Below are positions 21,992 to 35,100 of a DNA stretch of 64,000 bases, piece after piece. Both the position numbers and the translations under genes were made by a program. Origin of the DNA: Thinopyrum elongatum (lineage: Eukaryota > Streptophyta > Magnoliopsida > Poales > Poaceae); the NCBI GenBank assembly GCA_011799875.1, contig CM022299.1, positions 36,352,755 to 36,416,754 of the forward strand, in the 5' to 3' direction. Position 1 is the stretch's first letter. Each line of letters opens with the position of its first letter. The notes beneath the pieces are model-generated. The model did no database searches and was not told the DNA's origin. It was given only the letters and a program-made list of their open reading frames with translations.

Positions 21992-24900
21992 TAATAGGTT
22001 ACTTGTTAATGTCGGTAGGTTTCAAAAATATGTAACTGCAAGATAATAATATAGGATTTTCTTTTCAGGAATTAAAGAAATTTTATGTATTTTCATAAAA
22101 GATCTTGAATTAAAAAAACTACCCATAGGTGTAAAAAATATGTTCTTTTTTTAAAATATGTAGAATTTATAAAATCATGGATTTTCGAAAAATACAAATT
22201 AAAAAAGTTCTATAATCTTTGAACATTGCTGCTATTTTTAAGAAACTCATATTTAAAAATATTATTATAGACACCCTCTGCTACCATTGGGTTTTGCATG
22301 CACACAGTTTGCAAAAGGCACACGAAACAAGTTGACCCTTTTTTCTTTTGAGCAAAAAAAAATTACCCTGTACTGTGGGCGGAGATAGGGCCACGCACAT
22401 AAGGCCACAACACGGGGCTTGAATTTTATTTACCTCTGACTGGCCTGATTCCTTCACTTCTAGGCTTTTCTATTGCCCCTTAACTTCAGTGGGTGTATTA
22501 GCTGGACCAAGACCTCCACTCAAAAAAATGGACCAGGACCAATTGAAGTTAATGGTTGAAAGTGATTTATGGTAGAGAAAAAATTATGAGCAGTTTTTTC
22601 CTTGTGTTCGATAGCGGGGTTCCGCCAAGCATTTTTATATTTGCTTTTTTCGTCCATCAGTTCTCTATTATCTGTTCTATTTCTGTTTTACTTTTTCGTT
22701 CTTTTATCTTTTATTTTTTTCGTTTTCACTTCATCTTTATATTTAAAATATCACGATTTCTAATAATCCTCTTGAAATTCTCAAAAAATGTTGACTATTT
22801 TTTAAAAAAATTACACTTTTTATTTTGTGAAATGTGAACAAATTTATAATTTTTAGTTTTAAAATGATTATATATTTATGTTTTTATGAAAAAACTGAAA
22901 ACCTGTAAAACCAAAAACACCATACAAAATCACTAGAAAACCAACTCTCGGCATCCCGTTATTTTGTGACACATAGCGTCGCATAGCAGCTTGCTGCTTC
23001 GATTTGTTGCAATATGGCTTTTGAGTCCTCACATATGTCACTCGACGTATTGTTGGAAATATACACATGGATTTTTTTTTGAGAAACGCAAGACGCACAT
23101 GGATGGTTTGCGTCAAGAGCCATGTGGCCCAAATCGCTCCCATTTTTCTTTCTTTTTTTTCTAGTTTTCTATTGGTTTTACTCCTAATAATAGGTTACTT
23201 GTTTATGTCGGTAGGTTTCAAAGTGTAACTGCAAGATAAAAATCTAGGATTTTCTTTTCAGGAATTAAAGAAATTTTATGAATTTTCAAAAAAGATATTG
23301 AATTAAAAAACTATCCATAGGTGTAAAAATCTGTTGTTTTTTAAAAATGTTTAGAATTTATAAAATCATTGATTTTCGAAAAATATAAATTAAAAAAATT
23401 CTATAATCTTTGAAAATTGCTGCCATTTTTAAGAAAATCGTATTTAAAAATATTATTGTAGACACCCTCTGCTACCATTGGGTATTGCATACACACAATT
23501 TGCAAAAGGCACACGAAACAAGTTGACCCTTTTTCTTTTGAGCAAAAAGAAAAAATTGACCCTGTCTTGTGGGCGAAGATAGGCCCAGGCACAGGCCACA
23601 ACACGGGGCTTGAATTTTATTTACCTCTTACTGGCCCGATTCCTTCACTTCTAGGCTTTCCTATTGCCGCTTACCTTCAGTGGGGGTGTTAGCTGGACCA
23701 AGACCTCCACTCAAAAAAAAAAATGGACCAGGACCAATTGAAGTTAATGGTTGAAAGTGATTTATGGTAGAGAAAAAAATTATGAGTGGTTTTTTCCTTG
23801 TGTTCGGTAGCGGGGTTCCGCCAAGCATTTTTTATTTTTGCTTTTTTCGTCCATCAGTTTCCAATTATCTGTTCTTTTTCTGTTTTTCTTTTTCATACTT
23901 TTTTCTTTTGTTTTTTAGTTTATATTTCTATTTAAAATATCATGATTTCTAATAATCCTCTTGAAATTTTCATAAAATGTTGACTATTTCTTTAAAAAAA
24001 ATACAGTTTTTCTTTTGCAAAATGTGGACAAATTTATATTTATTAGTTTTAGAATGAATAAATATTTATGTTTTTATGGGAAAAAGTGAAATCCTGTAAA
24101 ACCAAAAACACCATACAAAATCACTAGAAAACCAACTCCCGACATCCCGTAATTTTGAGACCCATAGCGTCGCATAGCAGCTTGCTGCTTCGATTTGTTG
24201 CAATATGGCTTCTGAGTCCTCACATATGTCACTCGACGTATTGTTGGAAAAATGCAGATGGATTTTTTTTAGAAATGCAAGATGCACATGGATGGTTTGC
24301 GTCTAGAGCCATGTGGCCCAAATCGCTCCCAGTTTTCTTTCTCTCTTTTTTCTTGTTTTCTATTGGTTTTACTCCTAATAATAGGTTACTTGTTTATGTC
24401 GGTAGGTTTCAAAAATATGTTACAAAAAGATAAGAATATAGGATTTTCTCTTCAGGAATTAAAGAAATTTTATAAATTTTCATAAAAGATCTTGAATTAA
24501 AAAACGTTCCATAGGTGTAAAAATATGTTCTTTTTCAAAAATGTTCAGAATTTATAAAATCATGGATTTTCGATAAAATACAAATTAAAAAAGTTCTATA
24601 ATGTTTGAAAATTGCATCCATTTTTAAGAAACTCATATTTAAAAATATTATTGTAGACACACTCCCCTACCATTGGGTTTTGCATGCACACAGTTTGCAA
24701 AAGGCACACGAAACAAGTTGACCCTTTTTTCTTTTGAGCAATAACAAAAAATTGACCCTATCTTGTGGGCGGAGATAGGCCCAGGAACATAAGCCCACAA
24801 CACGGGGTTGAATTTTATTTACCTCTGACTTCCCCGATTCCTTCACTTCTAGGCTTTCCTATTGCCGCTTACCTTCAGTGGGTGTGTTAGCTGGACCAAG

Positions 24901-27900
24901 ACCTCCGCTCAAAACAAAAAATGGACCAGGACCAATTGAAGTTAATGGTTGAAAGTGATTTATGGTAGGGAACAAATTATGTGCGTATTTTTCCTTGTGT
25001 TCGGTAGAGGGTTCCGCCAAGCATTTTTATTTTTGCTTTTTTCGTCCATCAGTTTTCTATTATCTGCTCTTTTTCCGTTTTTATTTTTCATTCTTTTTTC
25101 TTTTCTTTCTTTTATTTTTCAGTTTATCTTTCTATTTAAAATATCAAGATTTCTAATAATCCTCTTGAACTTTTCATAAAATGTTGACTGTTTTTTTAAA
25201 AAAAAATTACAGTTTTTTTTTTGCAAAATGTGGACAAATTTATATTTATTAGTTTTAAAATGAAAAAATATTTATGTTTTTATGGGAAAAAGTGTAAACC
25301 TGTAAAACCAAAAACACCATACAAAATCACTAGCAAACCAACTCTCGAAATCCCGTTATTTTGAGACCCATAGCGTCGCATAGCAGCTTGCTGCTTCGAT
25401 TTGTTGCAATATGGCTTCTAAGTCCTCACATATGTCACTCGACGTATTGTTGGAAAGATGCACATGGATTTTTTTTCGAGAAACGCAAGACGCACATGGA
25501 TGGTTTGCGTCTAGAGCCATGTGGCCCAAATCGCTCCCAGTTTTCTTTCTCTTTTTTCTGGTTTTCTGTTGGTTTTACTCCTAATAATAGGTTACTAGTT
25601 TATGTCGGTAGGTTTCAAAAATATGTAACTGCAAGATAAGAATATAGGATTTTCTCTTCAGGAATTAAAGAAGTTTTATGAATTTTCATAAAATATCTTG
25701 AATTAAAAAACTATCCATAGGTGTAAAAATATATTCTTTTTAAAAAATGTTTAGAATTTATAAAATCATCGATTTTCGAAAAATACAAATTAAAAAAGTT
25801 CTATAATCTTTGAAAATTGCTTCCATTTTTAAGAAAATCATATTTAAAAATATTATTGTAGACACCCTCTCCTACCATTGGGTTTTGCATGCACACACTT
25901 TGCAAAAGGCACGCGAAACAAGTTGACCCTTTTTGCTTTTGAGCAGAAACAAAAAATTGACCCTGTCTTGTGGGCGGAGATAGGCCCAGGCACATAAGGC
26001 CACAACACGGGGCTTGAATTTTATTTACCTCCGACTGGCCCGATTCCTTCACTTCTAGGCTTTCCTATTGCCCCTTACCTTCGGTGGGTGTATTAGCTGG
26101 AGCAAAACCTACACTAAAAAAATGGACTAGGACCAATTGAAGTTAATGGTTGAAAGTGATTTATGCTAGAGGAAAAATTATGAGCAGTTTTTTCCTTGTG
26201 TTCGGCAGCGGGGTTCCGCCAAACATATTCATTTTTGCTTTTTTGGTCCATCAGTTTTCTATTATCTGTTCTTTCTCTGTTTTACTTTTTCGTTATTTTT
26301 TCTTTTATTTTTTGTTTTCACTTCATCTTTCTATTTAAAATATCACGATTTTTAATAATCCTCTTGAAATTTTCATAAAATGTTGACTATTTTTTTTATA
26401 AAATTACAGTTTTTCTTTTGCAAAATGTGGACAAATTTATATTTTTTAGTTTTAAATTGAATAAATATTTATGTTTTTATGGGAAAAAGTGAAAACCTGT
26501 AAAACCAAAAACACCATACAAAATCACTAGAAAACCAACTCTCGGCATCCCGTTATTTTGAGACAGATAGCATCGCATAGCAGCTTGCTGCTTCGATTTG
26601 TTGCAATATGGCTTCTGAGTCCTCACATATGTCACTCGACGTATTGTTGGAAAGACGCACATAGATTTTATTTTTTTGAGAAACGCAAGACGCACATGGA
26701 TGGTTTGCGTCTAGAGCCATGTAGCCCAAATCGCTCCCAATTTTCTTTCTCTTTTTTTCTGGTTTTCTGTTGGTTTTACTCCTAATAATAGGTTAATTGT
26801 TTATACCGGTAGGTCTAAAAAATTTGTAACTGCAAGATAAAAATATAGGATTTTCTTTTCAGGAATAAAAGAAATTTTATGAATTTTCATAAAATATGTT
26901 AAATTAAAAAACTATCCATATGTGTAAAAATATGTTATTTTTTAAAAATGTTTAGAATTTATAAAATCATGGATTTTCGAAAAATACAAATTTAAAAAGT
27001 TCTATAACCTTTGAAAATTGCTGCCATTTTAAAGAAACACATATTAAAAAATATTATTGTAGACACCCTCTTCTACCATTGGGTTTTGCATGCACACGGT
27101 TTGCAAAAGACACACGAAACAAGTTGACCCTGTTTTCTTTTGAGCAAAAACAAAAAATTGATCCTGTCTTGTGGGCGGAGATAGGCCCAGGCACATAAGG
27201 CCACAACACGGGGCTTGAATTTTATTTACCCCTGACTGGCCCGATTCCTTCACCTCTAGGCTTTCCTATTGCCCCTTACCTTCAGTGGGTGTATTAGCTG
27301 GACCAAGACCTCCACTCAAAAAAAAAAAAATGGACCAGGACCAATTGAAGTTAATGGTTGAAAGTGATTTATATTAGAGAAAAAATTATGAGCGGTTTTT
27401 TCCTTGTGTTCGGTAGCGGGGTTCCGCCAAGCATTTTTATTTTTACTTTTTTCGTCCATCAGTGTTCTATTATCTGTTCTTTTTCCGTTTTACTTTATCA
27501 TTCTTTTTTCTTTTATTTTTTTCGTTTTCACTTCATATTTCTATTTTAATATCATGATTTCTAATAATCCTCTTGAAATTTTCATAAAATGTTGACTATT
27601 TTTTTAAAAAATACAGTTTTTCTTTTGTGAAATGTGGACAAATTTATATTTTTTTAGTTTTAAAATGAATAAATATTTATGTTTTTATGGAAAAAAGTGA
27701 AAACCTGTAAAACCAAAAACACCATACAAAATCAATAGAAAACCAACTCTCGGCATCCCCTTTTTTTGAGACACATAGCGTTGCATAGCAGTTTGCTGCT
27801 TAGATTTGTTGCAATATGGCTTCTGAGCTCTCATATATGTCACTCGGCGTACTGTTGGAAAGGTACACATGGATTTTTTTTTTTTTGAGAAAAACGCAAG

Positions 27901-28267
27901 ACGCACATGGATGGTTTGCGTCTAGAGCCATGTGGCCCAAATCGCTCCCAGTTTTCTTTCTCTTTTTTTCTTGTTTTCTGTTGGTTTTACTCCTAATAAT
28001 AGGTTACTTGTTTATGTCGGTAGGTTTCCAAAATATGTAACTGCAAAATGAAAATATATGATTTTCTTTTCAGGAATTAAAGAAAATTTATGAATTTTCA
28101 TAAAAGATCTTGAATTAAAAAAACTATTCATAGGTGTAAAAATATGTTCTTTTTAAAAATGTTTAGAATTTATAAAATCATGGATTTTCGAAAAATGCAA
28201 AAAATGTTCTATAATCTTTGGAATTTGCTGCCATTTTTAAGAAACTCATATTTAAAAATATTATTGT

Positions 28268-29554
28268 ATTTTGAAAAAGATTTTTTTTATTTCAAAAAAT
28301 AATCTTGAATTTTTTTATTTTAACAGATAAAAAGAAAAAGGAAAAAGGAAAGTGAAAAAACCAAATGAAAACCCTGGAAAACCACAACAATATGGGCTGG
28401 CTTATTTGCACTCCACCTATGCATTGATCAGACACTTTTTAGCAATGAGAGACAAATAGATTTTTTTTTCATGGCTTGCTAGATGCACGCGCTGCCAATC
28501 GCATGTCTTTCTCCTTTGCCCCTTGCGAATGCATCCCCCAACGGTCGCAGCCTCTGTTGCACCACCGCTTACTACTGAGGTTGTCGTCGCCCTGCCCCCT
28601 GGCATGTTGGACGCTTCGCCACCTCTTGAGCATGACTGCGTCGTCCCACCCAATTGGCCTTGACAGTCCTCCCTGGTCTCAGTTATGGCCGATGGACCCT
28701 GCCACCGATGTTTAGAATTGTCGTCTCACGCATCTACTCGCCACTTTGCCGACAATGCTATTCGCCGACCCGCATATTGGCTACTTCTTCCTTGCATCTT
28801 GGACCAGATAGTTTCGAAATTGATGCAGTCAAGTTAAAATTTATAGTTAGCCTTTTAAGTTTGGGAGCACTAGGCCAGGCAACTGAAAAATGGTTTCATT
28901 TTAGTCGATTTGCTCTCTCTCTCCCTCCCTCTCTCTCTCTCTCTCTCTCCCTCTCTCTCCCTCTCTCTCTCGTTCGATTTAGATCCAAGGCCTCATCGTC
29001 TTTGTCCTTCTCCCATCAGAGCGACAATGTTTTTCTTCGTCACCGAACCTGCGATCTCTCCCCCTCCGATCCTTAGCCCGCTAGCTACCTTGCCTCCTGT
29101 GAGACCTGTCCGAGCACTTACCAAGGATGTTGTAGCTTCTCCATCTCGAGCTCAAGCTCCATCTAATTTGATAGAGAAGGCCCCCCCCCCCCCCACCAGC
29201 AAACCGCTTTCTTATTCGGATGTGACGTTGTGCCGCTTCACGCGAGGTCCAGCCTCACCCTCACTTGCAAGGCCATCGCCTCTCTGTCTCGGCTCGGGGC
29301 TTCTCTCCTCTCTTGGGCAAACTTGACCGACGTATTTTGTAAGTTCAGGAAAGTGAGAAATAACACACGTGTTTAAATTATGTTGTACATCATTGTGCAA
29401 TCGAGCAATAATTTTAATGCTTTTGTATGAGATATTTTCTTGATAGTTATAAATGTTTAATTTTTGGTTTGGAGTTTGCTCCGACTCTGGCTCCGCCACT
29501 GATTGTACTTGCATACAATGAAGTGTACAGTGGCAACATTCAAATGGCATTTCT
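28268..29554. other. No supported gene; (CT)n tract inside
   Basis: A poly-A/T-rich border follows the array, then GC-balanced sequence. Short ORFs on both strands (for example plus 28476-28715 and 28910-29326, minus 28417-28653) have no recognisable domains, and the plus frame crosses a CT microsatellite and a poly-C run. A degraded captured gene is possible. Confidence 0.5.
28912..28971 (+). repeat. (CT)n microsatellite
   Basis: About 60 bp of nearly pure CT dinucleotides with occasional CCCT interruptions. It gives Leu-Ser repeats in translated frames that should not be taken as protein. Confidence 0.95.
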
Positions 29555-29973
29555 AGGGCCTGTTCTGAAACTCTCCTGTAGAGTGGCAGCGTCGCTGGCT
29601 TCACCATCGCTAGCTTAGGCTGAAATAGTTGGTTGGCCTGTCTTAGCGCCGTAATGGGCCAACTAAAGGCAGCCCAGTTCACGAACGAGTGAGAGAAAAC
29701 GGTTCGATCGAGAGGGAGGGCTCGATCCTGTGGGCGAGAGTGATTGTGTCGAGGAGTCGGCGTGAATCGTTTTCTTTGGCGGTGGCAAACTCTCGTAAAT
29801 AGGTGCAACTCCAGGTTTTGTTAAACGCGGAGCTTGGCTGACCTTGTTTCTCAAAATTGCACGGGTGGGAGGCTGAGCTTCCCGAAGCTAGCTTCTTCCA
29901 TCGGAATCGTTCGGCTCGGCTCCGCTCTAGAATTTTGTGAAGCGTGAAGCGGGAGGAGATCAGAACAGGCCCT
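29555..29973. mobile_element. MITE-like element with AGGGCCTGTTCTG ends
   Basis: The 13-bp terminal inverted repeat AGGGCCTGTTCTG at 29555 pairs with CAGAACAGGCCCT ending at 29973. The 419-bp interior is non-coding. GGGCCTGTT-type ends occur in hAT and Harbinger-type plant MITEs. No convincing target duplication is visible, so class assignment is open. Confidence 0.55.
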
Positions 29974-30974
29974 AAATTACCAATTTTGACCACCAGACTC
30001 AAATTCCCACCCAAGGAAATAATCCGGATAGTGTCTTTAATTGAATCCATATATCAATCATATGATCTTGATTTTTTTTTCACATGCTCATGTATCATAA
30101 AAAAAAATTCATCTATATACCATCAAAGGTCCCAAAGGGGCTGATCTAATTAATCTCTGGCATCAAACCATGCTAATCCAATGATCTAGATTTCTCCAAG
30201 CCTCCAATGACGAGCGCTCAACATAATTAACACGCAATTGATATATCATCTTATATCAACATGCAATTAATTTGCTCCCTAATGTCAATGTGCATTGTAC
30301 GTACGCATTTACTAGTGTTTATACAAAAATCATTCAAATGAAAAAACATTTATTTATTTTAATTAAAAAATCATGTATTGGCAAAAAAGGAAAAAAAAGA
30401 AAATGAAAATAGACAATTAGCTAGACGAAAAGAGTAACAAAAAAAAAGTTGGAGTGAAAAACGCATATATCAAGTAAAGAGGCACCAGGCGGCAAGCCTG
30501 GTAAGCTATCTCAAAAAACAAGAACAATGATAAGTAAAGAGGCGGAAATAAAGCGAATCAAGAAAAAGTGAAGAACAGAAATTAATGAATTGAAAATAAA
30601 CAAAAATATAAGGAGCAGAAAGGTATAGCGCCGGCGCACCCTTGTGACTGCACTCTGATTCCCGTGAAGTGACTCTCAGACCAAAAATCCCTTATTTGTG
30701 CGAGTGCAAGCCGATGAATTTTGTCTGTATTCTTTCTGCTTTTGCTGGCTGATTATTTGGCAGTTGATATGACAAATTTCTCGGACCTTCTTTTCCGCCT
30801 AACGAATATGTATGCGTAGTCTAGTTAATTCTTTCCTTCGCTGCTAAGACACCAAGCGCAGAGAACCTCTTCGGACTGATTGACGCGCAGTGACTAATTT
30901 CTTCGCGTGGCTGCTCGATCAGGAAAAATCTCTCACGATTAGTACGTGCTGTGCTGTCCAAGATTCAACTCACG
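29974..30974. other. No recognisable gene
   Basis: AT-rich sequence with A runs (30300-30600), then a more balanced stretch before the ORF at 30975. No transposon ends or domains were recognised. Confidence 0.45.
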
Positions 30975-31079
30975 ATGGCGCCTCGACGTCACTGCATTTC
31001 CCACACCAAACTCGAGCCAAGCGAGTTCGTCCTGGGCGACACGGGCGGCGGCGCCATCACCCGCCTAACCTACCTCTCC
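30975..31079 (+). pseudogene. 5' part of an ORF split by the hAT insertion
   Basis: ATG at 30975 opens 35 codons (MAPRRHCISHTKLEPS...) that stay open to the 8-bp target duplication at 31072-31079. If the hAT and one duplication copy are removed, this frame continues without shift into 51955-52500, giving about 216 codons. The product is not recognised. Confidence 0.5.
31072..31079. repeat. hAT target duplication ACCTCTCC, left copy
   Basis: Identical to 51947-51954. Eight base pairs is the length produced by hAT transposases. Confidence 0.88.
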
Positions 31080-31557
31080 CAGGCCCGGGCCGGCAAAATC
31101 CGGGGCCCAGTGCGAAACTAAAAAATGAGGCCCTATCTTACAAAAAATTGAACTAACAAGAAATTATAGTATATATATATATATATCTCGCAGAAAAAAA
31201 TTGTAATGTATATAATATAATGTCTTACATAACAATTGGACATATAAATAAGTCATACCTATCCAACTCCTGGTTGCTATTTATTTGAACATCCTCATTC
31301 TTTTAGTATTCTTTATGAGTAGAAACCGAAGTTAATACCCATATAAGAAGTACAATTTGAATATATTGGCTCAAAGAGGCATACAACTAGTGAACACATT
31401 CGAGTTTGAGCTAACATGTGCACTGTCCAAGAAAAGGCATTGCAATATTTGGATGTAGTATAGCACTAGAAATATGTAAGAGACTAATATTTAGAGGCTA
31501 AATCATATTTATGTCTTTTACATTTGAATAATAATAAAATAATAAGCAAACTGCTAG

Positions 31558-31775
31558 CACTAGTAGAAAAAGGCCCATTTGTCCCGGTTCCAGAGGCCCA
31601 TTTGTCCCGGTTCTGGAACCGGGACTAAAGGGTCGGGACTAAAGCCCAATACCTTTAGTCCCGGTTCGCCTACGAACCGGGACAGATGGGGCTCCACGTG
31701 GCCGCTGCGGCTTGCCCAGGCAGGAGGGCCTTTTGTCCCGGTTGGTAGCACCAACCGGGACCAAAAAGCATCCAC
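31558..31775 (-). repeat. CACTA subterminal repeats, 3' end
   Basis: Repeated GTCCCGGTT/AACCGGGAC words in both orientations form short hairpins, such as the CCGGTTCTGGAACCGG palindrome near 31610. In related elements such repeats bind the TnpA-type protein. Confidence 0.85.
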
Positions 31776-31789
31776 GCGTCAGCAGTTTA

Positions 31790-31866
31790 GGGGTTGGGGT
31801 TTTTGTTTTTTTTGAACGGGGGGGGTGAGGGGGGGGGCAGGGGTTGGGGGTTTTGGGGGTTTTGTA
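31790..31866 (+). repeat. G-rich tract
   Basis: Several runs of four to nine G separated by T-rich spacers in about 75 bp. It could form a G-quadruplex on the plus strand, opposite to the coding direction of the element. Confidence 0.7.
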
Positions 31867-32154
31867 GGGTTAATTTAGGAGTTTCATATATTGTGTTAGC
31901 TAGCTAATAGAGAGAAGTGTCCTCTCTTATCTCCGTACTTGGTCGACGCTACGTACTATACGTATAGAGATGACTCAACACGCTAGCTAGTAAGCAAATG
32001 AAGGAAACCATTAAGTACACAAGATCGTCATGAACATATACAGAGAGAAGTGATCGACCTCTCCTTCTCCGAGAGATTGGTCGAACAACAAGTTTTCGTA
32101 TATCTATCCGACGCTACTCGCTACATATATACAATATAAGATCTCTTACAATCT

Positions 32155-35100
32155 CTAACATCTGATGTCAAGTTCCACATGGTATTCTCCGGTTTTATTT
32201 ATGACGTGGTCAAGAAAGAATCCCGTCAATTCCTCTTGAATTGCTCGTATGCGATCTTGTGGTAGGAGTTCATCCCGCATCTGCCACATCTAATTTGAAG
32301 AAGGGGGTCAATACATATATATGAATGAAACTCAACACAAATGATGGTAATAAAATAAAATTGTGAATATTATTGCTTACGCACTTCATATTGTTTTTTA
32401 GAGTAGCCCCGCTTACAGGTCGTGTGGCGGATGAACTCGCAAACATAGTATCCACAAAAATCATTCCCGCCTTCCTGCCACAACCACTTTACAAGAAATA
32501 GAGGTCAATCAAATTGATAAGCAAGCATGCTAAATGGTATTGATGAAACTAGTTAGAATCAATGGGAGATGCGCGGAACAAGCTAGTAGTACTTACTTTC
32601 GGGTGTGTAAATCGCAGCTCCCCCGGCGGTCCCGGAGCTTCTGCGGTGAACTCTTTCCAAACCCTGCCAGACAAAGAAAACAATTACTTGATATCAGGAA
32701 ATGAACAAAGTTGCCGATATGGTGCGATAACGATCGATCGAACTTACTTCTCGAGCATTTTAGTCATGGCCGCATACTCCTTGGGATCTTTTCATCTCGA
32801 GTCTAAGACGGTTACTAGTCCCTGCTCAAGCTTAATCTCTAGGAGAATAAAGTGGAAGCTGCGCACGCATGCATAACTCATCAATTACATTACTATAACC
32901 TCGAGTAATAAGGAAAACCGAATATGCACAAGACAGTAATTAACACTCACTTGAAGTTGTAAGGAAAGAGTATTTTATCTTTGTTTTGATTTCGAAGCAA
33001 CGATTGTAGCAAGTTGGCCTCGGTTTCTTTGGCATTATATTTAACCGTCCATTCATCTATGAGATTTGTGTTAATGAACCCAATATCATAGATTTGTGCT
33101 TTTCTGCATTCGACGATCTTCAATCAGCATAATATAGTGAGGATAATTATATATACATGCAATGAAAGAGCTGAGCTATATATAGAGACTTAATTACAGA
33201 AGTAGTACTTACAGACAGTAGCAAGTGACGATTATTTTATCGAGGGCCTTTTGATTGAAAAACTGGAAGAACTCCTCAAATGGAACAGACAACAGATCAA
33301 TTCCAACGAGATCGTGCTCCTCTTTAACTCTCAGCGTCAAAGTATCCTTCCCAGACTCGCTGCAGGTGTCCATGTACCACTCATGGAATCTTCGCATCAT
33401 CGTTGTTAGAGGAGGATGACCAGGTTTGACGAGAGGCTTCCTGTGCCGGTATTTGTGTTCGTCCACCTCCATTGTATCAAAATGTGCATCGTCGGGCAGG
33501 TAATCTGCAGGATTGGTACCGGGCACCATCCCCGAATGATTAGCGACGATATCGCTAGACACCTTGAGCGGGGGGCACGATTGGTTCGCTTGTTCGCCGA
33601 GCTGGGGAATTTTTTTCCCACTTCTTCGTTCTGCTAACCTTCGATCACTGCAAGTACTTCCCGACCGCTCCGCTTCCTGATATGTCCTTTCAATAATGCG
33701 CTCATAGTTGGTTTGCGGCGGAGACGGTGGTGGTCGCTTTAGGGCATCGAGAGTGCGCTTCGCTTTCACCGGATCTATCCTCTCCTTCAAAGGTGGAGGT
33801 TTCTTTGCAAAAAAGTCCCTCACTTGGGCACAAGAGATGTCCTCGTTTTCCTTGTCGGTCCTCTCATTTGGTAACTTTTCCAGAGGCTTGAGAGATGGAC
33901 CGTATCTAAATTGCCTCCCGCCTCTGCTTGTACTGCTAGCCGCCGGAGCGGCGGCGTCTCTCTTCCGCCGTTGCTTATGAGGCGGAGAAGGAGGCGGAGT
34001 GCTCCGACGCGCCGGAGGAGCCGGAGCGGCGGCGTCTGTCTTCCGCCATTGCTGACGAGTCGGAGGAGGAGGCGGACTGCTCGGACGCGCCGGAGGAGGC
34101 GAAGGAGGAGGCGGAGTGGCCTCACACGCCGGAGCAGCCGGAGAAGGAGGCAGAGTGCCCTGATCACTCGCCGGAGGAGGAGAAGGAGGAGGCGGAGTGC
34201 CCTGACTCGCCGGAGGAGGAGGACGAGGCGGAGGCATCCAGTTCAGAAGCTTGATGAGCTACTTCCGCCATAGACATGGAGTCTTCAGAGCAAGACATAG
34301 CTGAGTCTCCCCTTCACCGGTAGGGTGTTCGAGCTCGAGCTCCTCAAATCCCTTCGTTATTTCATCCACCATCAGAATAGCATAGCCTTGTGGAATCGGA
34401 CGGCAGTGATAAGTTGCGTCGGGTTCAGGAGGTGCAATAGAGCCGACAGCCACCTTGACTTTTAGGTTCTGCCATTGCGTCATAAGGTGGCAATGTTGAG
34501 CCTCTGTGATAGCATCCACGGGGTAGCTAGGAGCCATGAAGTCAGGCTGCTGAAGGAGCTCGGTGGAAGCCACGCTGCTTCTCCGCTGAGATGGTGGGGT
34601 AGCTTCTGGGGTAGCTCCGGTAGGTCGCTGGCTGTGAACTGCTTGTTCCTCTAGCTTTCGTACCCTTTCATTCAGCTTCTGCATTTCGCTCAGCTCCTGT
34701 TTCCTCTTCCTCTCCCGGGTTTTGTAACCGCCTACGCCGGGAAACCCAACCTTCCACGCAACGGAGCCTGCCGTGCCTCTTGTTCGTCCTGGGTGCTCAG
34801 GATTCCCGAGGGCCTGTGTGAGCTCGTCGTTCTCTTTGTCGGGAACGAACGTCCCTTGCTGCGCTGCGGCGATATACTTCTGAAGCTTCTTGACCGGTAT
34901 TTCAAGTTGCTCGCCCGTCCAAATGCACTTCCTTGTTTCAGGGTCCAAGGTTCCCCAACCCCGAAGAACCAAGTCCTTGAACGGTCTGGCCAGTGCAATG
35001 TCTCTGGTTCGACCCCTTTATCAAGCAGGTCATTCTCAGCCTTGTCCCACAACGGCCGGGCTTTGAGGTAGCCACCTGACCCCGTGTGATGGTGATGCTC

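Larger units (their letters stand above)
19682..28267 (+). repeat. Tandem array of about 1.2-kb units
   Basis: Six units begin TAGACACCCTC(T/C)... at 19682, 22268, 23459, 24654, 25859 and 27060. Undisturbed spacings are 1191, 1195, 1205 and 1201 bp; the first unit is stretched to 2586 bp by an insert. The last unit ends cleanly at ATATTATTGTA (28267), where the next would start. Each unit has a fairly GC-balanced first 330 bp, a T-rich pyrimidine section, a conserved GCAGCTTGCTGCTTCGATTTG block, and an AT-rich last 350 bp. Units differ mainly in homopolymer length and single bases. Small ORFs in them shift frame from unit to unit, so coding is unlikely. The family was not recognised. Confidence 0.9.

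Noticed and set aside
24155..24433. Signal-peptide-like ORFs in array units (also 25361-25639, 26558-26785)
   Set aside because: They begin at non-ATG codons, change frame between units at A/T runs, and have no conserved C-terminus.
28910..29326. 138-codon ORF starting in the CT microsatellite
   Set aside because: The start is simple repeat and the rest is Pro/Ser/Leu-rich with no recognisable domain; a LINE-like origin was considered but not supported.
33911..34273. Arg-rich plus-strand ORF
   Set aside because: Antisense of the proline-rich linker of the second CACTA gene.
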